From Boswellia sacra (lineage: Eukaryota > Streptophyta > Magnoliopsida > Sapindales > Burseraceae), in contig SNVD02000468.1 of the NCBI GenBank assembly GCA_013180625.2, positions 248,001 to 312,000 on the forward strand: a stretch of DNA of 64,000 bases. Direction: 5' to 3'. Positions 12,531 to 25,209 of the stretch are shown here, piece after piece; the first letter of the stretch is position 1; each line of letters begins with the position of its first letter. Under the pieces are notes generated by a model. It saw only the letters and a list, made by a program, of their open reading frames with translations. It was not told the DNA's origin and made no database searches. The translations under genes and the position numbers were made by a program.

Positions 12531-13527
12531 TTTGGGATAACTAAACAAATGTGCCCTGAGGTTTGGCTAAGATATTCTCAAATCTACGATTTACACCCTA
12601 AGGTTTGGCCACCTACATTAAGGTGGTATTTGTATAAATCGCTTAACATTTTTTATATTTAAATATTTTTTAAGACTTAATTTATATCACTTAATAATAA
12701 GATGTTTATTTGGTCTTTTATATACTACTTAAAAAAAATGGTAAAGAAATATTTTAACTTTAATGTGACTTTTTTATCATTGTTAAAATGTAGAATGTTT
12801 ATGCTATATTTATTACAATTCTTTAAAAAATTAAATAGTTAATAAAATTAAATCAAATATTTTTCATTTAAATAATTAATAGTATTTTTCTTACAAACCT
12901 TTAAAAAATAAATATTTACTAAAATAAAATAAAAATTCTTTTTCATTTGAATAGTTAATATTATATTTGTTATAATCCTTTAAAAATTAAATCAAAATTC
13001 CTTTTCATTTAAATAATTAATATTATATTTTTTAAATCAATTGTGCTATAAATTATCATTGTATTAAAGTTTTTTATAATATATAAAAATATTTCTATAC
13101 TGATTTCCCAAAAGCAATTAATCTATCTTTATCTTGAAAAGAAATTAAAAAAAAGTTGTAATATTTGAATCTTTCTCTATATTCGTTTAAAAAAAGTGAT
13201 GAAATCAGAACCGAGAGCAATAGTTCTCGATGGGCCATTCCTCACATGGACAGCCTGGGAAGCCGAGAGTTGAAAATAAATCAAACCCTTAAAACTAATA
13301 TCATGATGACCTCGTAATGAAGGTTTTATATGTAAGGGCAATTGAGGTATTTTACTATATTCAGATGTTTTGGATTAAAAAAAAGTGATGTTTTTTAACT
13401 TTTTTTATTCAAGCATATACGTCTGAAAACAAGTGATTAGGATTTAAAACAAACGGGCGAAAATTTTTAAACATCTGAAATCTATTTAGATTCAGACTTC
13501 AGAGCCCAAAACAAACGGGCCCTACGG
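12531..13527. repeat. AT-rich repeat debris with a TIR-like head
   Basis: 12531-12640 (GGGATAACTAAACAAATG, then two GAGGTTTGGC/AAGGTTTGGCC motifs and ACATTAAGG) is similar in inverted orientation to 21100-21235. It therefore looks like one end of a TIR element related to those at 17-25 kb. The rest is very AT-rich. At 13430-13525 the phrase AAAACAAACGGG occurs twice, as in hAT-type MITE ends. No gene. Confidence 0.35.
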
Positions 13528-14788
13528 TTAATTGTTAGCCTTAAGGCTACATGATAATTTTGATGATAACAATACACATTGATTAATTGAGATTTACTAA
13601 CATGTTTATTTATGTGCAAGAGTAAGATCATTGAAATAATTTTAAAATCAAGAAGAGGCTTATTAAAATGAAGTGTTGAAGCTAAGGAGAAGACTACATG
13701 TTAAAGGCACCAAAGTTTAAGAACAAGGATTGACTCAAGGAATGTGACACATGAGCAATGTTCAATCAATTGGTCATATATATCTCTACAAATATCCAAA
13801 TGACGTGATTCTTGAGCCTTTGGAAAGCTTACTCAATTTATAACATTTCATATGTTTTAATGAAATTCAAATTTCAAGTGCAAGGTTGTCCAAATCATCA
13901 TGCAAGTTGAAAGACAAATGGAAGCAGCTGACATGAGCACCGAATACTCTTTTGGACATATCTTGAGCTAGAAAAATCAAAATGACTTGATTCTTATGGC
14001 ATTAGAAAGATGACTTAATGGGGCACATTTCATATGTTTTGAAGAAATTCAAATTTCAAATGGAAGGCTGACATAATTGACATGCAATTCGGTAGACTGA
14101 CACAGAGAAGAAAAATCAACTCACATGAGCACCGAATGGTGTTTTGGCCATATCTTAAGATAGAGATATCCAAATGCTTTGATTCTTAATGTTTTGAAAG
14201 CTTATTCGAATATTCAGATCTTTTATGTTTTGAAGAAATTCAAATTTCAAACGGAAGGCTGACAGAATTATCATTCAATTTGGTGGACTGACACAAGAAA
14301 GAAAAATCAAGTCACATGAGCACCGAATGGTGTTTTGTCCATATCTTGAGCTACAGATATCCAAATGACTTGATTCTTGATGCGTTGGAAAGCTTATTCA
14401 AATGTGAAGATTTTTATGTTTTGAAGAGTTTCAAATTTCAAACGAAACATTGACAAAAATGGCAGACAAAATTACGGTTTTTATGGTGGGTAGAAAATTT
14501 GGAGATGGTGTCTTCACTTGATTAAGTTCATCTCATTTGCCTATAAAAGGAGCCCTTCTCCCATGCATTCAGGAAGAGAAGAGAAAGATCTATCAAGCAA
14601 AAAACAAGAGAAATATCAAGTCTAGAGAGCTTTTATATTCTTTATCTACTCTTTGAAGAGAGTTGTACTTTTATTATAAAAATTTTCTTTGTTCTTGTAT
14701 TGTGGTGAGAGTGAGAACTCTTTCCTTGGTGAGGTTGTTCATCAAGAAGAACTCTTGGTGTGGTGTTATCAAGAGTTGAAGAAAGTTT

Positions 14789-16592
14789 TGTTAGCCCTAA
14801 GGCTACATGATAATTTTGATGATAATAATACACATTGATTAATTGAGATTTACTAACATGTTTATTTATGTGCAAGAGTAAGATCATTGAAATAATTTTA
14901 AAATCAAGAAGAGGCTTATTAAAATGAAGTGTTGAAGCTAAGGAGAAGACTACATGTTAAAGGCACCAAAGTTTAAGAACAAGGATTGACTCAAGGAATG
15001 TGACACATGAGCAATGTTCAATCAATTGGTCATATATATCTCTACAAATATCCAAATGACGTGATTCTTGAGCCTTTGGAAAGCTTACTCAATTTATAAC
15101 ATTTCATATGTTTTAATAAAATTCAAATTTCAAGTGCAAGGTTGTCCAAATCATCATGCAAGTTGAAAGACAAATGGAAGCAGCTGACATGAGCACCGAA
15201 TACTCCTTTGGACATATCTTGAGCTAGAAAAATCAAAATGACTTGATTCTTATGGCATTGGAAAGATGACTTAATGAAGAACATTTCATATGTTTTGAAA
15301 AAATTCAAATTTCAAACAGAAGGCCGACATAATTGACATGCAATTCGGTGGACTGACACAAAGAAGAAAAATCAACTCACATGAGCACCGAATGGTGTTT
15401 TGGCCATATCTTAAGATAGAGATATCCAAATGCTTTGATTCTTAATGTTTTGGAAAGATTATTCAAATATGCAGATCTTTCATGTTTTGAAGAAATTCAA
15501 ATTTCAAACGGAATGCTGACATAATTATCATTCAATTTGGTGGACTGACACAAGAAAGAAAAATCAAGTCACATGAGCACTGAATGGTGTTTTGGCTATA
15601 TCTTGAGCTATAGATATCCAAATGACTTGATTCTTAATGCGTTGGAAAGCTTATTGAAATGTGAAAATCTTTTATGTTTTGCAGATTTTCAAATTTCAAA
15701 CGGAACATTGACAAAAATGGAAGACAAAATTACGGTTTTTATGGTGGGTAGAAAATTTGGAGTTGGTGTCTTCACTTGATTAAGTTCATCTCATTTGCCT
15801 ATAAAAGGAGCCATTCTCCCATGCATTCAATAGTGCAAGAGAAGCATTTTATCAAGCAAAAAGCAAGAGAAATATCAAGTCTAGAGAGCTTTTATATTAT
15901 TTATCTACTCTTTGAAGAGAGTTATACTTTTGTTGTAAAAATTATCTTTGTTCTTGTATTGTGGTGAGAGTGAGATATTATTGTAAAGGATAATAGTTAT
16001 CCTTGAGAGAACTCTTGTTGTGTGTTATCAAGAGTTGAAGGAAGTTGCCTTGGTGAGGTTGTTCATCAAGAAGAACTCTTGGTGTGGTGTTATCAAGAGT
16101 TGAGGAAAGTTGCCTTGTGAGGTTGTTCATCAAGAAGAACTCTTGGTGTGGTGTTATCAAGGGTTGAAGGAAGTTGCCTTGGTGAGGTTGTTCATCAAGA
16201 AGAACTCTTGGTGTGGTGTTATCAAGAGTTGGAAGAAAAAGTCTTGGTGAGGTTGTTCATCAAGCAAGTTGTAAAGATTTCTACAACTTAGTGGAAAGCT
16301 TAGCTCGTGGAGCTAGGAGCCCGTGGACGTAGGCAAGGTTTGCCGAACCACGTAAATTGAGTTTGCACTCTCTCTATCCCTTTCCTCTTTACATTTACTT
16401 GCACTTGTGATTGTTCATCATTATTATTCTTTTGATTGCATCTTTGATAAATTCTAATTTCATCTTCTTCACCTTTATTTTCAAAGAAAAAGTGAACTAA
16501 TTTTGATCTTTCAAGAAAAGTTTTCTAAATCCGTTTTGATAAATAAAAACCCAATTCACCCCCCCTCTTGGGTTGCCATACCTGGGTCAACA
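14789..16592 (+). mobile_element. Inner solo LTR of the same family
   Basis: A full copy, from TGTTAGCCCTAAGGC to TGGGTCAACA (1804 bp), closely similar to the outer LTR along its whole length and flanked by the direct repeat AGTTT (14784-14788 and 16593-16597). It lies in the same orientation, inside a repeat unit of the outer LTR. Fragments of open frame inside (for example 15573-15967) are LTR sequence, not genes. Confidence 0.9.
16020..16260. repeat. ~64-bp tandem repeat inside the inner LTR
   Basis: The unit contains TTGGTGAGGTTGTTCATCAA, GAAGAACTCTTGGTGTGG and TGTTATCAAGAGTTGAAG. Three to four copies lie here and about three and a half more at 16598-16830 in the tail of the outer LTR, with a single copy at 14722-14788. 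Copy number therefore differs between the two LTRs. Confidence 0.85.
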
Positions 16593-16597
16593 AGTTT

Positions 16598-16830
16598 CCT
16601 TGGTGAGGTTGTTCATCAAGAAGAACTCTTGGTGTGGTGTTATCAAGGGTTGAAGAAAGTTGCCTTGGTGAGGTTGTTCGTCAAGAAGAACTCTTGGTGT
16701 GGTGTTATCAAGAGTTGAAGAAAGTTGCATTGGTGAGGTTGTTCATCAAGAAGAACTCTTGGTGTGGTGTTATCAAGGGTTGAAGGAAAAAGTCTTGGTG
16801 AGGTTGTTCATCAAGCAAGTTGTAAAGATT
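16598..16830. repeat. ~64-bp tandem repeat in the tail of the outer LTR
   Basis: Same unit as at 16020-16260, about three and a half copies, ending in the shared segment GGTGAGGTTGTTCATCAAGC that leads into the common 3' part of the LTR. Confidence 0.85.
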
Positions 16831-17296
16831 TCTACAACTTAGTGGAAAGCTTAGCTCGTGGAGCTAGGAGCCCGTGGACGTAGGCAAGGTTTGCCGAAAC
16901 CACGTACATCAAGTTTGCACTCTCTCTATCCCTATCTCTTTACATTTACTTGCACTTGTGATTGTTCTTTATTGCTGTTCTCTTGATTGCATTCTATTTT
17001 CATCTTCTTCACCTTTATTCTCAAAGAAAGAGTTAAATAATTTTGATCTTCAAAGAAAAGTTTTCTAAATCCGTTTTGATAAATAAAAACCCAATTCACC
17101 CCCCCTCTTGGGTTGCCATACCTGGGTCAACATTAATGACGTGAGGAAAAAATCGTAATCCTACTTTTACTAATTTTGAAACGTCGACAACCATATAGAT
17201 AACTATAATTAACTATAATTAAACCTATTTAAGTTAAAAGTCTTTGTTTAAATTTTAAATTCAATATTAATAACAGTTAAAATACTTTTGTCATCT

Positions 17297-18655
17297 ATGG
17301 GCTAATCGCACAAACCCCCCTACCTTTTGGCTTAATTTTGTATATATTTATTCTTTACCATTTTTAATCATTGACTACCCTGATGTTGTGAAAACTCATT
17401 ACAAACCATCCTTCTGTTGAATTTACCGTTAGCTGACATCACTATTCATCCAAAACCGTTGCAATTACCAAAATATACTTTAAACAAATTTCTTAAAATT
17501 AAGCTACTGTACTTGGTGTGATTCAAATCTATTCCTCCTGGAAAGTTATATAACTTTCTAACCATCACACTATCTCCTTTAAGTTATTTAATGTACATAT
17601 TTTATTATTTATTATAATACTATTTATTCTAATACTATTCAACACAAAAATCTTCTCTCTCTTCTCAAAGCTCTCTCCTCTCCTGCATCTCCATCGTCGT
17701 CGTCTCGCCTTATACCCACCAACCGATTGAAATGGAAATTGGACAACGGCTTTAAATCCTGCTCCACTGCCATCACTACCACCTTCCCAAACACCAAAAA
17801 TTCACATGTCCACCTAAAAATTCACCAACACCAAGAATTCACAGAAACCAGAAATTCCAAACCAAGAAATACCAAAGCCAGAAATTCATAAGAAACCAAA
17901 AATTTAAAATTGGAAAAAATTCAACTTTCTTCTTATTTCTTTTCCCCTTCTTCTTCTTTGTCTGATATCTTCGCCGTTGTGCCCATTTCCAGTCGCACAC
18001 CACCATCATGCTCCACAGCTTTGCCCTTAGCCTATTGTGCACACCACTATACTCCACCGCTTTGCTGATACCTGGTCGCGTACCACCACCGTGCAGAGGT
18101 GGAATTGGAGGCGAAGGCAAAGGCGTCGCCATGCGAGGACAGAGAGAGAGAGAGAACAGAGAAATCGTGACCACCACCACACCTCTCTGCTCCATCTTCG
18201 CGAACACCACCACCTCTCCTCTTTCTCTCCGCGGCCACTACCTCATTCAAACATCAACCAATCGTGCCCAATTCCTCGCTTCCTCCTCTCCCTCTCTTTT
18301 CTTGTTCTTTGTGTTTGAGTAATAATTTTCTATTTTTATTAATTTTTTATTTGTAATAAATTCTTTTATTAATTTTTGTTTCTTGATTGACTAGTCAAAC
18401 ACTTGAAGAAAAGTGTATTATGGTCTTTTCCCAAGTTCGAAGGTCAGAAAAATTAGTTTTGGCTGTACATTATTAAATGACTATTATACCCCTCAATATT
18501 CAATATAATTACAAGTATTTAATGGAAAATCTGACGGAAGGGTGTCCATGATGTATTTTTCAAAAGTGAGGGATAGTTGATGATTAAAAATGACAAACAG
18601 TGAATATACACGAAATTAAGCCAAAAGGTAAGGGGGATATGTGTGATTAGCCCAT
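17297..18655. mobile_element. Large non-autonomous TIR element
   Basis: The left end ATGGGCTAATCGCACAAACC and the right end (reverse complement ATGGGCTAATCACACATATC) match. Similarity runs on for about 130 bp through TACCTTTTGGCTTAATTT and CATTTTTAATCAT. Length is about 1.36 kb. The interior has CT/CCACC-rich simple sequence with several overlapping open frames and no transposase. A tRNA-like stretch lies at 17515-17578 on the minus strand. No clear TSD was found. The superfamily (Mutator-like or hAT-like) is undetermined. Confidence 0.75.
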
Positions 18656-18659
18656 TATA

Positions 18660-18828
18660 CAATACAAACAACATCAACACCTCACACATCTCCTTAAGCA
18701 AACCTTGGTAGCACATCTCCTTCAGGTTATGAACATTCATCTTTCATATCTCCTTCTAGCAGCAAACCTTCATCTTTCACATCTCCTTCTAGCAGCAAAC
18801 CTTCATACTCATATCTCCATCAGATAAC
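18660..18828. repeat. Short tandem repeats of CATCTCCTTCTAGCAGCAAAC type
   Basis: A 33-bp unit (CATCTTTCACATCTCCTTCT AGCAGCAAACCTT) occurs twice and partly again. Related CATCTCC words continue to 18820 and reappear at 20272-20340, on the far side of the inserted solo LTR. Confidence 0.6.
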
Positions 18829-20266
18829 TGATGCGTTCGAAACTAGCAAGTATACTAGTCGCACAAGTAATAAAGTGATAAGTAAGATATCGTTCCCACG
18901 AGGATTGATTCTAATTGAATTTGTTACTTCCAGCAACAATTAACTAAATGGGGGGTTTTGTTGCTTGATTAACTAGATGAAAAAACTGAATACGACGGTA
19001 ATTAATGAATAACACAATGCAAATTTAATTGAAATGGGAATTAATCAATGATAGAAATCTGGTTAATGGATCATTCTCCACCACAAGATATGGATTTGTG
19101 AATTAATTGTAGAATTATCATCCAATTACACCATTGAAATTACAACCGTAGATAACAATAAGCTCTGTTATCCCAATCTTTCCTTACTTTGTTGTTAAAT
19201 AAAACAGGCTCTTTATTTACTCTCTATCCATTAAACAACCTAGAACAAGCTCTCTAAATTTAATTCAATGGATGCATTACGATAAGAAAGATAGGTTGAT
19301 CTAAGCAATAAACACACAAGCTCGGATTATTTAACTTAGGTTATATTCTCCAATTGTAATCTCTGATCACAATTTTGCTACTAATGATTAGAAATTTAAG
19401 ACAATTACGGATCAAGATTTCTAGTCTAGCAATAGACAACAACCAGATTATATTAAGTTGGCCATTCGAAATACAATCCAGCAAGCAATCATAAGCATTA
19501 GATATAGGAAAATACAAGCAAATTCAATTAGAGAATTGGATAACAACTTCTTGCACAATCAACTTACAAAAACCATATCAGGGGCTTTGAAATCACCCTC
19601 AACCAATTCAGATTTAGTTACACATGTTTAAGAACAACATAAATACAATACAGAGAAATTCCAGAAGTGAAAAGGAAAAGAAAAACTTAGCAAATCCTTT
19701 GAAAATCTCCTTTGTAGATGAATCTCCTTAGGATTATAGTTCTTCCTCTTTCCAAGCCTTCTTTCTCCTTCAAGAACTCCAAGAGATGAGAGAAATCCAA
19801 AGATGTAGCCTCCTCCACGTTCTCCCCACTTCAAGTTCTCAAAATAAAACCCTAAAATGTGTTTATATACTCTACTACAGTAACTCGCTACAGTGTCCCC
19901 ATATTTAATAACATGCTACAGTGATATGTGGAATTACAAATATACACTTCTCATACCATTTTTATCATAACTTTCCGTACACTACATAAATTTGTGAACC
20001 GTAAATTTATCCAGAAAATAGACTTCGAGAGCTTTTCAATGGTATATAGCATGTTATCCGGTTAATTGTATATCGATACAATCAACTCCGAGAAATTGGT
20101 TGATTAGCAGAGGTGAAAATGAAGGGTTTTACTCCAATTTTGTGCAAGTTCCTCCAAAACTCCTACAAACATCAAAAACCACACAAAAACATAAAAATAC
20201 CAAGGAATATAACAAAGAAACATGGACAAATTGATATAAAAGTAATACATAAATAGACACCTATCA
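18829..20266 (-). mobile_element. Solo LTR of the Athila-like family, reverse orientation
   Basis: Reverse complement of the LTRs at 47899-49319 and 55733-62411. On the plus strand it starts TGATGCGTTCGAAACTAGCA and ends ATAGACACCTATCA. Flanks are ATAAC (18824-18828) and ACAAC (20267-20271), a 5-bp TSD with one mismatch. Length is 1438 bp, matching the other LTRs (1.41-1.42 kb), and no internal genes remain. Confidence 0.88.
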
Positions 20267-20271
20267 ACAAC

Positions 20272-20838
20272 ACACCTCCATCATACAACATGCCTCCATC
20301 ACAAAGATCCACAATGTAACACACGTCTCACATGCCTCTCAAGCGATCCATACAAACAATCAACCAAGAGCATGAGTGCAGCATCCCTCTACCTCTTTAC
20401 ATTGCCATCATAACCACCATCTGACTGATTGATGAATTCCAAGGATAAACAACACTTGAAAGGCAACTCTTTTTCTTCTCTTATCCGGCGATTAACCAAG
20501 AGCATGACTGCAGCATGCTCACCTAAAGACCTCTCAACTCAAACCTATAAATAAACCCAACATTTTCATTCTTCAATTCCCTCAATTTTAGTTAAATCTC
20601 TGGTCCCAATTTCAGTTAAATCTTTGGTCTATCAAAATCAAGATCATACAACCAATCAAATTTACAAAAGCCCTCTTTGATTTAGGGTTTTCAGTTTTTT
20701 TCCTCAAATTGAGAGTAAATTCAAGGTTTGTATGTGTGATTCTATTAATTCTTGGAATCAACTATCTAGGAGAATGCAGAGGAGGTGATGAAGAAACAAT
20801 AGACAAAAGAGAGGAAGAAGAAATGATGCAGAAGAGAA

Positions 20839-20891
<53 letters not shown>

Positions 20892-21363
20892 GCACAGAGG
20901 GTGGTGTCGATGTTAGAGAGGGATAGGCGAGAGAGGAGGATACGAAGAGGGTAGTGTTTAGGGCATGAAAAACAGAAAGAGGACCGAGAGAGAATAGAAG
21001 GAGTGGGGATTTATTTCTTATTTTGATTAATTTTTTTATGTGGCCAAATTGTTAACGAAAAAGTTATTATGTTTTATTTGTTGTCTATTAGGATAAAATG
21101 ATTTGTAGACTACATTTTCTGTTAACTTTAATGTCGGTTGCTAAACCTCAAGCGGCAAATATAGATTTTAGAAAAGTCAAGGCTGATTGGGTTTTTAGTC
21201 AAACCTCATGGGGTAAATAGTAACTATCCTTTATTTTTTCGATTATGTAAGGGAGGTGTATTGGTAGTCCACACGAAGTTTTTGCTTTTAATGACTGCTT
21301 TGCATTAATATTCAATAAATGAAATAAAATTAGGTTGGCAGCAAATGTGTTTTTGATAATATT
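20272..21363. other. Gene-free stretch with GA microsatellite and a TIR-like segment
   Basis: 20272-20700 is AC/CT-rich sequence. A (GA)n microsatellite lies at 20844-20888. 21100-21235 is an inverted relative of 12531-12640 (CCTCATGGGGTAAATAGTAA at its outer end). No gene is supported. Confidence 0.5.
20844..20888. repeat. (GA)n microsatellite
   Basis: Uninterrupted AG dinucleotides for about 45 bp. They create a spurious Arg-Glu repeat frame. Confidence 0.95.
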
Positions 21364-22807
21364 TAGGGACAATTATCCAAATGACCCTATATTTTGACCT
21401 AATATCACAAATAACCTCATATTTTTTTAAAATAGTCAAATGACTTCCACATTTGAGAAAATTTCACAAATGACTCTATAGTTATCTTAACTCTATCAAC
21501 TTGGATGGAATGAGGTTGAAATGACTTTAATGCCTTTGAAATATTGATTTTAAGAGAAAAAAGCCTTCTACCTCATGGTTATTCGAGCCTAGCACATCAA
21601 TGTACACCTCTGCACCACAACCATTACACCAACTTTTACGCTCATTTGTCTTTCACAAATTTTATTATTTATATTGAATTTAAGAAAAAACCCAAAATGC
21701 CTTAACCTTTTGGAATCCATTCTTTCAACCTCCTTTTCCTCCTCAAACTTGTCACCAGTGCCTTAGGGGAAACTAATCACTAAGTGCAAAGTTGATAGCC
21801 TCACCACAATTGAAACCATGGATGAAATAATGGTTTCGTTAATCACTTAGGACAAAAGGCTTGCAAAGCCTAAGAGAAATGAATTCAAACACAAATATCT
21901 TTTATTAGTTTCCATAAAATTAAATAAAATTTCTATATGCTTCAAGCAAACCCATTCCGTCCAAAACCTGACTTGTCATAATAATACCAAATTAATAAAA
22001 TTAATACAAATCATTAAGCAACAATTTCCCAAAAGCAGCACTAGCATTACAATTTTTTCACATGTGGAAGACCAACATTAGACCAAACCAACCAACCATT
22101 CTCGACTCTACCTTTTCCAAATCTCAAGCAAATTTCACCAAAATCAACAACAAATCTCAACTTGGTCTATTTAAAACAAAGCAAAAAGGTAAAACTCGTA
22201 TCATCCCAGTTTGAGAAGGTGAGGGAGAGAGATTGGATTACGAATAACATAAAGGGCGATTAGCAGAGATCGACTTAAGAAGGTGGGTGGGAGTGGCGAG
22301 TTGCGATCTAGCAATGGCCTCCTCAAACACCATTGATTTTTTTAATTTTGACAATTTTTTTTTTGGTTAAAAGATTTGAGATGTAGTGGGGTGTGGCTAT
22401 TTTGGGCGGTAGTGGTTTTGGGCTAGGATTTGGGGTGGCAATGGCAGTGGTGTCTCGTTGGATATTTTGGCTGGGATTTGGGATGGAGGTTTGATTTTAG
22501 GTGTGGTGGTTCTAGATTTGATGGTGGTGGTGGAGGGGTAGAGGTGTGATTTTGGGGTTGTGGTGGTGATTGATGGTAAGTTTTTTAGGGGTGTTATGTG
22601 ATTTGATTTGTTTGGGCGGTGATTGGAATTTTTTGTTTCTTTTTTAATTAATTTCAAATATTTAATTAAAATTACCAACATACCCTTAACATCATTTCAC
22701 TTGACAGATTTGTAAACGGCAGGGTCATTTCTGCCTATCTAAAAAAGGTGGGGTTATTGGTGATAGTAGGCCAAAATATAGGTCGTTTATATATGAAAAT
22801 TTCCCTA
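21364..22807. mobile_element. Large non-autonomous TIR element
   Basis: Left end TAGGGACAATTATCCAAATG ACCCTATATTTTGACCTA. The reverse complement of the right end reads TAGGGAAATTTTCATATATA AACGACCTATATTTTGGCCTA. Both then continue to ATCAC.AATAACC. TIRs are about 100 bp and total length 1.44 kb. Flanks share ATAAT (21356-21363 against 22808-22815, 6 of 8 bases). The interior has purine/pyrimidine-skewed GTGGTGG sequence and no transposase. Confidence 0.75.
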
Positions 22808-25209
22808 ATAATTAATTGCAAAAATTTTATAGTTAATGTTAAAATAACTTTTTAATACCCTTGACGTATCCTGACTAACCCTAAAACGGCTTTAATACCC
22901 TTAAAATCTCCTTGAATTGAAAATATGAAAAATCTTTTAAGTTAGAGAAGACTTGGACCTATGCCCTCAAAGTGAAATATCAATCTCTTACCATTAGACG
23001 AAGTGCTTTGCTTCAAAACCAAGTATAAAAAATATTTATCTATTACAACAATTACTTTAAGAAAAATTCAAAAAAAAAATTAAAGTGAAACCTTAATCAC
23101 TAGAACACCGTAGCCACCACCTCACATAACCGTTGGCAACTTGTAGCTCCTAGCAAGTCCACTCAACAACCATTAGAAACTCCATTTGCTTGCTCTTTTT
23201 GGTTGGAGAAGTCAATTTCTTCTACTATTTTCGCCTCATAGTGTTCATAGACGAAGAAAGATTCCTATTCTTCTCTTTGGCTTCATCTATGTCTATTTGC
23301 TCTTGTCTGCACTTTTCACTGCAAAATGGAGTGTCTCTTCTGCGAAACATGAAAAAAAAATCTATCAGAAACCAATCCAAAACACCACGGCTAACCACCG
23401 CTAGAACACTAATTAGAAACCCAAATCAAACAAGTCAAACACTAAATCAAAAATGCCATTGTTAAAAGCTCAAAAGGAATGAGCTGCTTGAGGGGTTTGA
23501 CAATTTGTGCCTGTACCAAGTTATTGTTCGGGGTTGGTTGGTGGTTGGTCGACGTGAGGTTGGCTCTATTTGATGGGCTGAAGATAGTGGGTTGGTGCCG
23601 TTGTGGTTGTTTGGTACTAAGGCTTTGAATTTGAGGCTATGGTTGTGGCGAATAGAGGCGTTGTGTTCGTTGCTGGTGTGTAGGCTATTGTCAACATTGC
23701 TCAATGGTAGTTGATATTTGCCTGATGATTCTGATTGTTGAAGTATCAAGAACTCAAGATCAATGACTAAACATAAACATTTGATTTTTTCTGTTCATGT
23801 AATTTGATTTGGTTTTTGAAATATACAAGTAAAGATATGGTTTTTAGCTCTATTCTATTTACAATCCCAGTTTGAAACTTTTGTTTTGTGTTTGATTTCG
23901 TCCGTTTGAAGGAAAAAAAATGCTCTCCTTGCTCTCTGATTTTTTTTATTTGTGTGAATGCTTGGGTTGCAGGTGAGAGTGAGGAAAGGAAAAAAAAAGG
24001 GGAGTGTTGGTTCTAGAGGTGGCGCACATGACATGTGCATTGTACATGAATATTTTGTCATCATGTGATAAAAACATTAAATGTGGATATTTTCCTAATC
24101 TCATTTATTTTATATAGATATTTTGTATTAGGAGAATTTTAATTAAAATAGGATAAGTTTTGATATGGTATCCTAGTTGAATAGGAATAAGTTTGAATTT
24201 GGTATCCTAGATGAAATAGGAAGTCCTATATTTACATTAATTATCTCTTATTATATTAGGATATTATTTAACTATTCTAGTTTACTTAGGAGAAGTATAT
24301 TATCACTTCCTATAATGTTTCGTTGTTATCCAAACCTTCCTTATGAGTTTTATTGAGATTCGATAAGATCTTGACAGGGATTACAATTGATATCAAATAT
24401 TATATAAAGCTATCATCATAGCTTTGGAGGAAGGCATTCAAGGCATTCAAGGCAAATTGAGAGAGAGCAAGCAAGAGCAAGTTTGAGTGCATTTTATTTG
24501 TTTTTATGTCTTGTGTAAAGCTTTAGGATTTGGTTAATTGTTATAGATCATGTAAGTTTAAGGGAGTTGAGTAATCACATGTGTTTGTATTAGTTACGGG
24601 TGTTATGTTATTCTTAACTGTGTGTAGTTAAGATAATCGTGACAGAAAAAGAGCAGCATCAGAAGAGTGTGTGAATGACTATGGTTGTGATCAAGGTTAA
24701 TCAAGTTTACATAGATTAGGTTAGTGAGTGAGCGGGTGTCTACCACTGTAAAGAGTCCTAAGTCGAGTGTAAACACATACAACATAGTGGATTGTAACTC
24801 TTATTACCCGTGGATGTAGGTTGGTTATAAACGAACCATGTAAAAATCCTTTTCCGATTTACATTACTATTTTCAGTTATATTATTCGTAACTATCATAC
24901 GCTGCAAAACCTAACAGTGAGGATTGGGATACTTGAGTAGGAGGAAAGAAATAAGAAAAGAAGAAAGAGAAAGAAGAGGAAAAAAAAAGAACAAGAGAAA
25001 AAAAGAAAAATAAAAAATAATAAGTAAAGAAGTCAATCATCCAACACGTTTTTCAATTCAAAAATTCATGCAAGTTTACTGATATATCCCTCTTTTCACT
25101 AACAGACACAAATGGGAGATAATAACAAGGTCACTTTATACTATCTCTAAAAGGTGGGGTTAAAACTGTATTTAGGCCTTACATTAGGGTCGTCTATTAA
25201 ATGTTTCCT
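22808..25209. mobile_element. Related TIR element, left terminus eroded, containing a solo LTR
   Basis: The right end (25120-25209: AAAAGGTGGGGTTAAAACTG .. TAGGGTCGTCTATTAAATG .. TTTCCTA) resembles the right TIR of the preceding element. 22850-22950 resembles the inner part of that element's left TIR (CTTTAATACCCTTAAAATC). The outermost left TIR is no longer recognisable. Between them lie CCACC/GTTGGTGG-rich sequence and the solo LTR 24005-24916. Without that LTR the element would be about 1.5 kb, like its relatives. Confidence 0.5.
24005..24916 (+). mobile_element. Solo LTR, copia SIRE-like
   Basis: Starts TGTTGGTTCTAGAGG and ends GCTGCAAAACCTAACA (912 bp). Flanks are GGGAG (24000-24004) and GTGAG (24917-24921), a 5-bp TSD with one mismatch. 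The 3' portion (CGTGGATGTAGG .. CGAACCATGTAAAAATCC .. GATTTACATTAC) matches the layout of the LTRs of the element at 28623-38446 but is clearly more divergent, so it is another subfamily. Confidence 0.8.

Larger units (their letters stand above)
13533..17132 (+). mobile_element. Outer solo LTR (copia type) interrupted by a same-family solo LTR
   Basis: Begins TGTTAGCCTTAAGGCTACAT, ends TTGCCATACCTGGGTCAACA, and is flanked by perfect 5-bp direct repeats TTAAT (13528-13532 and 17133-17137). Its own sequence is 13533-14788 plus 16598-17132, about 1.79 kb. The middle is a second complete LTR. No internal retrotransposon genes remain, so it is the product of LTR-LTR recombination. The end region GTGGACGTAGG..CGAAACCACGTA and the TG..CA termini fit a copia LTR of the SIRE/Tork kind. 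That assignment is by resemblance. Confidence 0.9.

Noticed and set aside
18008..18322. Three overlapping open frames in the TIR element 17297-18655
   Set aside because: CT/CCACC-rich simple sequence opens several frames at once; no conserved motif and no splice context.
20709..20954. ORF with a signal-peptide-like start and Arg-Glu repeats
   Set aside because: No ATG at the stated start, and the body is the (GA)n microsatellite.
12531..21235. A single 8.7-kb TIR element using the inverted relatives at both ends
   Set aside because: Similarity is partial, no TSD is visible and many independent elements lie between; two unrelated remnants are as likely.
22397..22681. Thr/Pro/Lys-rich open frame on minus
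   Set aside because: Lies in GTGGTGG-rich interior of a TIR element; compositional artefact.
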